From an uncultured Lachnospiraceae bacterium (GTDB lineage: Bacteria; Bacillota; Clostridia; Lachnospirales; Lachnospiraceae), in assembly GCA_951800685.1 (NCBI GenBank), contig CATOJY010000011.1, forward strand, positions 17,295-81,294: DNA of 64,000 bases. The letters run 5' to 3'. The notes below the pieces were generated by a model. That model saw nothing but the letters and a program-made list of their open reading frames with translations, did no database searches and was not told the DNA's origin. The position numbers and the translations under genes are program-made. Shown piece by piece: positions 64,000-64,000 of the stretch. Every line of letters starts with the position of its first letter. Positions within the stretch are counted from its first letter, which is position 1.

Positions 64000-64000
64000 T

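Overview
The window looks like chromosome of an anaerobic, low-to-mid GC Gram-positive of the class Clostridia, most likely family Lachnospiraceae. The supports are AGGAGG-type ribosome sites, a SCIFF ranthipeptide locus with its radical SAM maturase and TIGR04086 membrane partner, a fused SecDF, a DAP-type MurE (DNPR motif), a priA-def-fmt-yugP-rsmB-rlmN order and a DUF6512 membrane protein. These are family recognitions from the translated sequence; no database was searched. No insertion sequence, prophage, rRNA operon or CRISPR array was seen.

Layout. 1-9 kb: the 3' part of an M56/BlaR1-type metallopeptidase gene, a MecA-type adaptor, a DEAD-box helicase, a convergent YgjP-type metallopeptidase with a possibly leaderless promoter, a TPR membrane protein with a lysine-rich repeated tail, and gpmI. 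8.7-16.3 kb: two ABC export modules back to back. The first is a YtrA-type GntR repressor, ATPase and DUF6449-type permease behind an operator-like palindrome. The second is a MacB-like ATPase and permease flanking a membrane-anchored beta-sandwich protein. 16.5-25.3 kb: enolase with an extra ~30-residue insertion, hemZ, an acetyltransferase, hisS with an unusual short C-terminus, an EamA exporter, an SseB-domain protein and a HAD phosphatase. 25.2-33.4 kb: a CorC/CNNM protein, then TIGR04086 - SCIFF peptide - SCIFF maturase - secDF - recJ, with two RNA hairpins between peptide and maturase. 33.8-43.1 kb: murE and the priA-to-rlmN housekeeping run, ended by a convergent DUF6512 gene overlapping rlmN. 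43.2-46.5 kb: tRNA-Ala(CGC), two small proteins, a ferredoxin-type aldo/keto reductase and an MFS transporter.

46.6-52.6 kb holds a type III restriction-modification operon, mod - unknown gene - res. The unknown middle protein has a possible PD-(D/E)XK nuclease signature and a C-terminal zinc ribbon, while Res carries Asp where the nuclease Glu is usual. This is the best candidate here for a poorly described system. Its terminator is at the same time a BirA-type biotin operator that contains the -35 box of the next gene.

52.8-56.6 kb is a biotin locus: bioY (uptake), then GC-rich bioB-bioD, a 31-bp tandem repeat array apparently derived from the 3' end of bioD, and bioA. The enzymes cover 7-keto-8-aminopelargonate to biotin only. 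56.8-64 kb: thioredoxin, a vanR-vanS-vanY set without ligase genes, a lipoprotein joining an Asp-box region to a solute-binding domain, two small membrane proteins, and the 3' part of a GC-rich MerR-type regulator gene running off the end.
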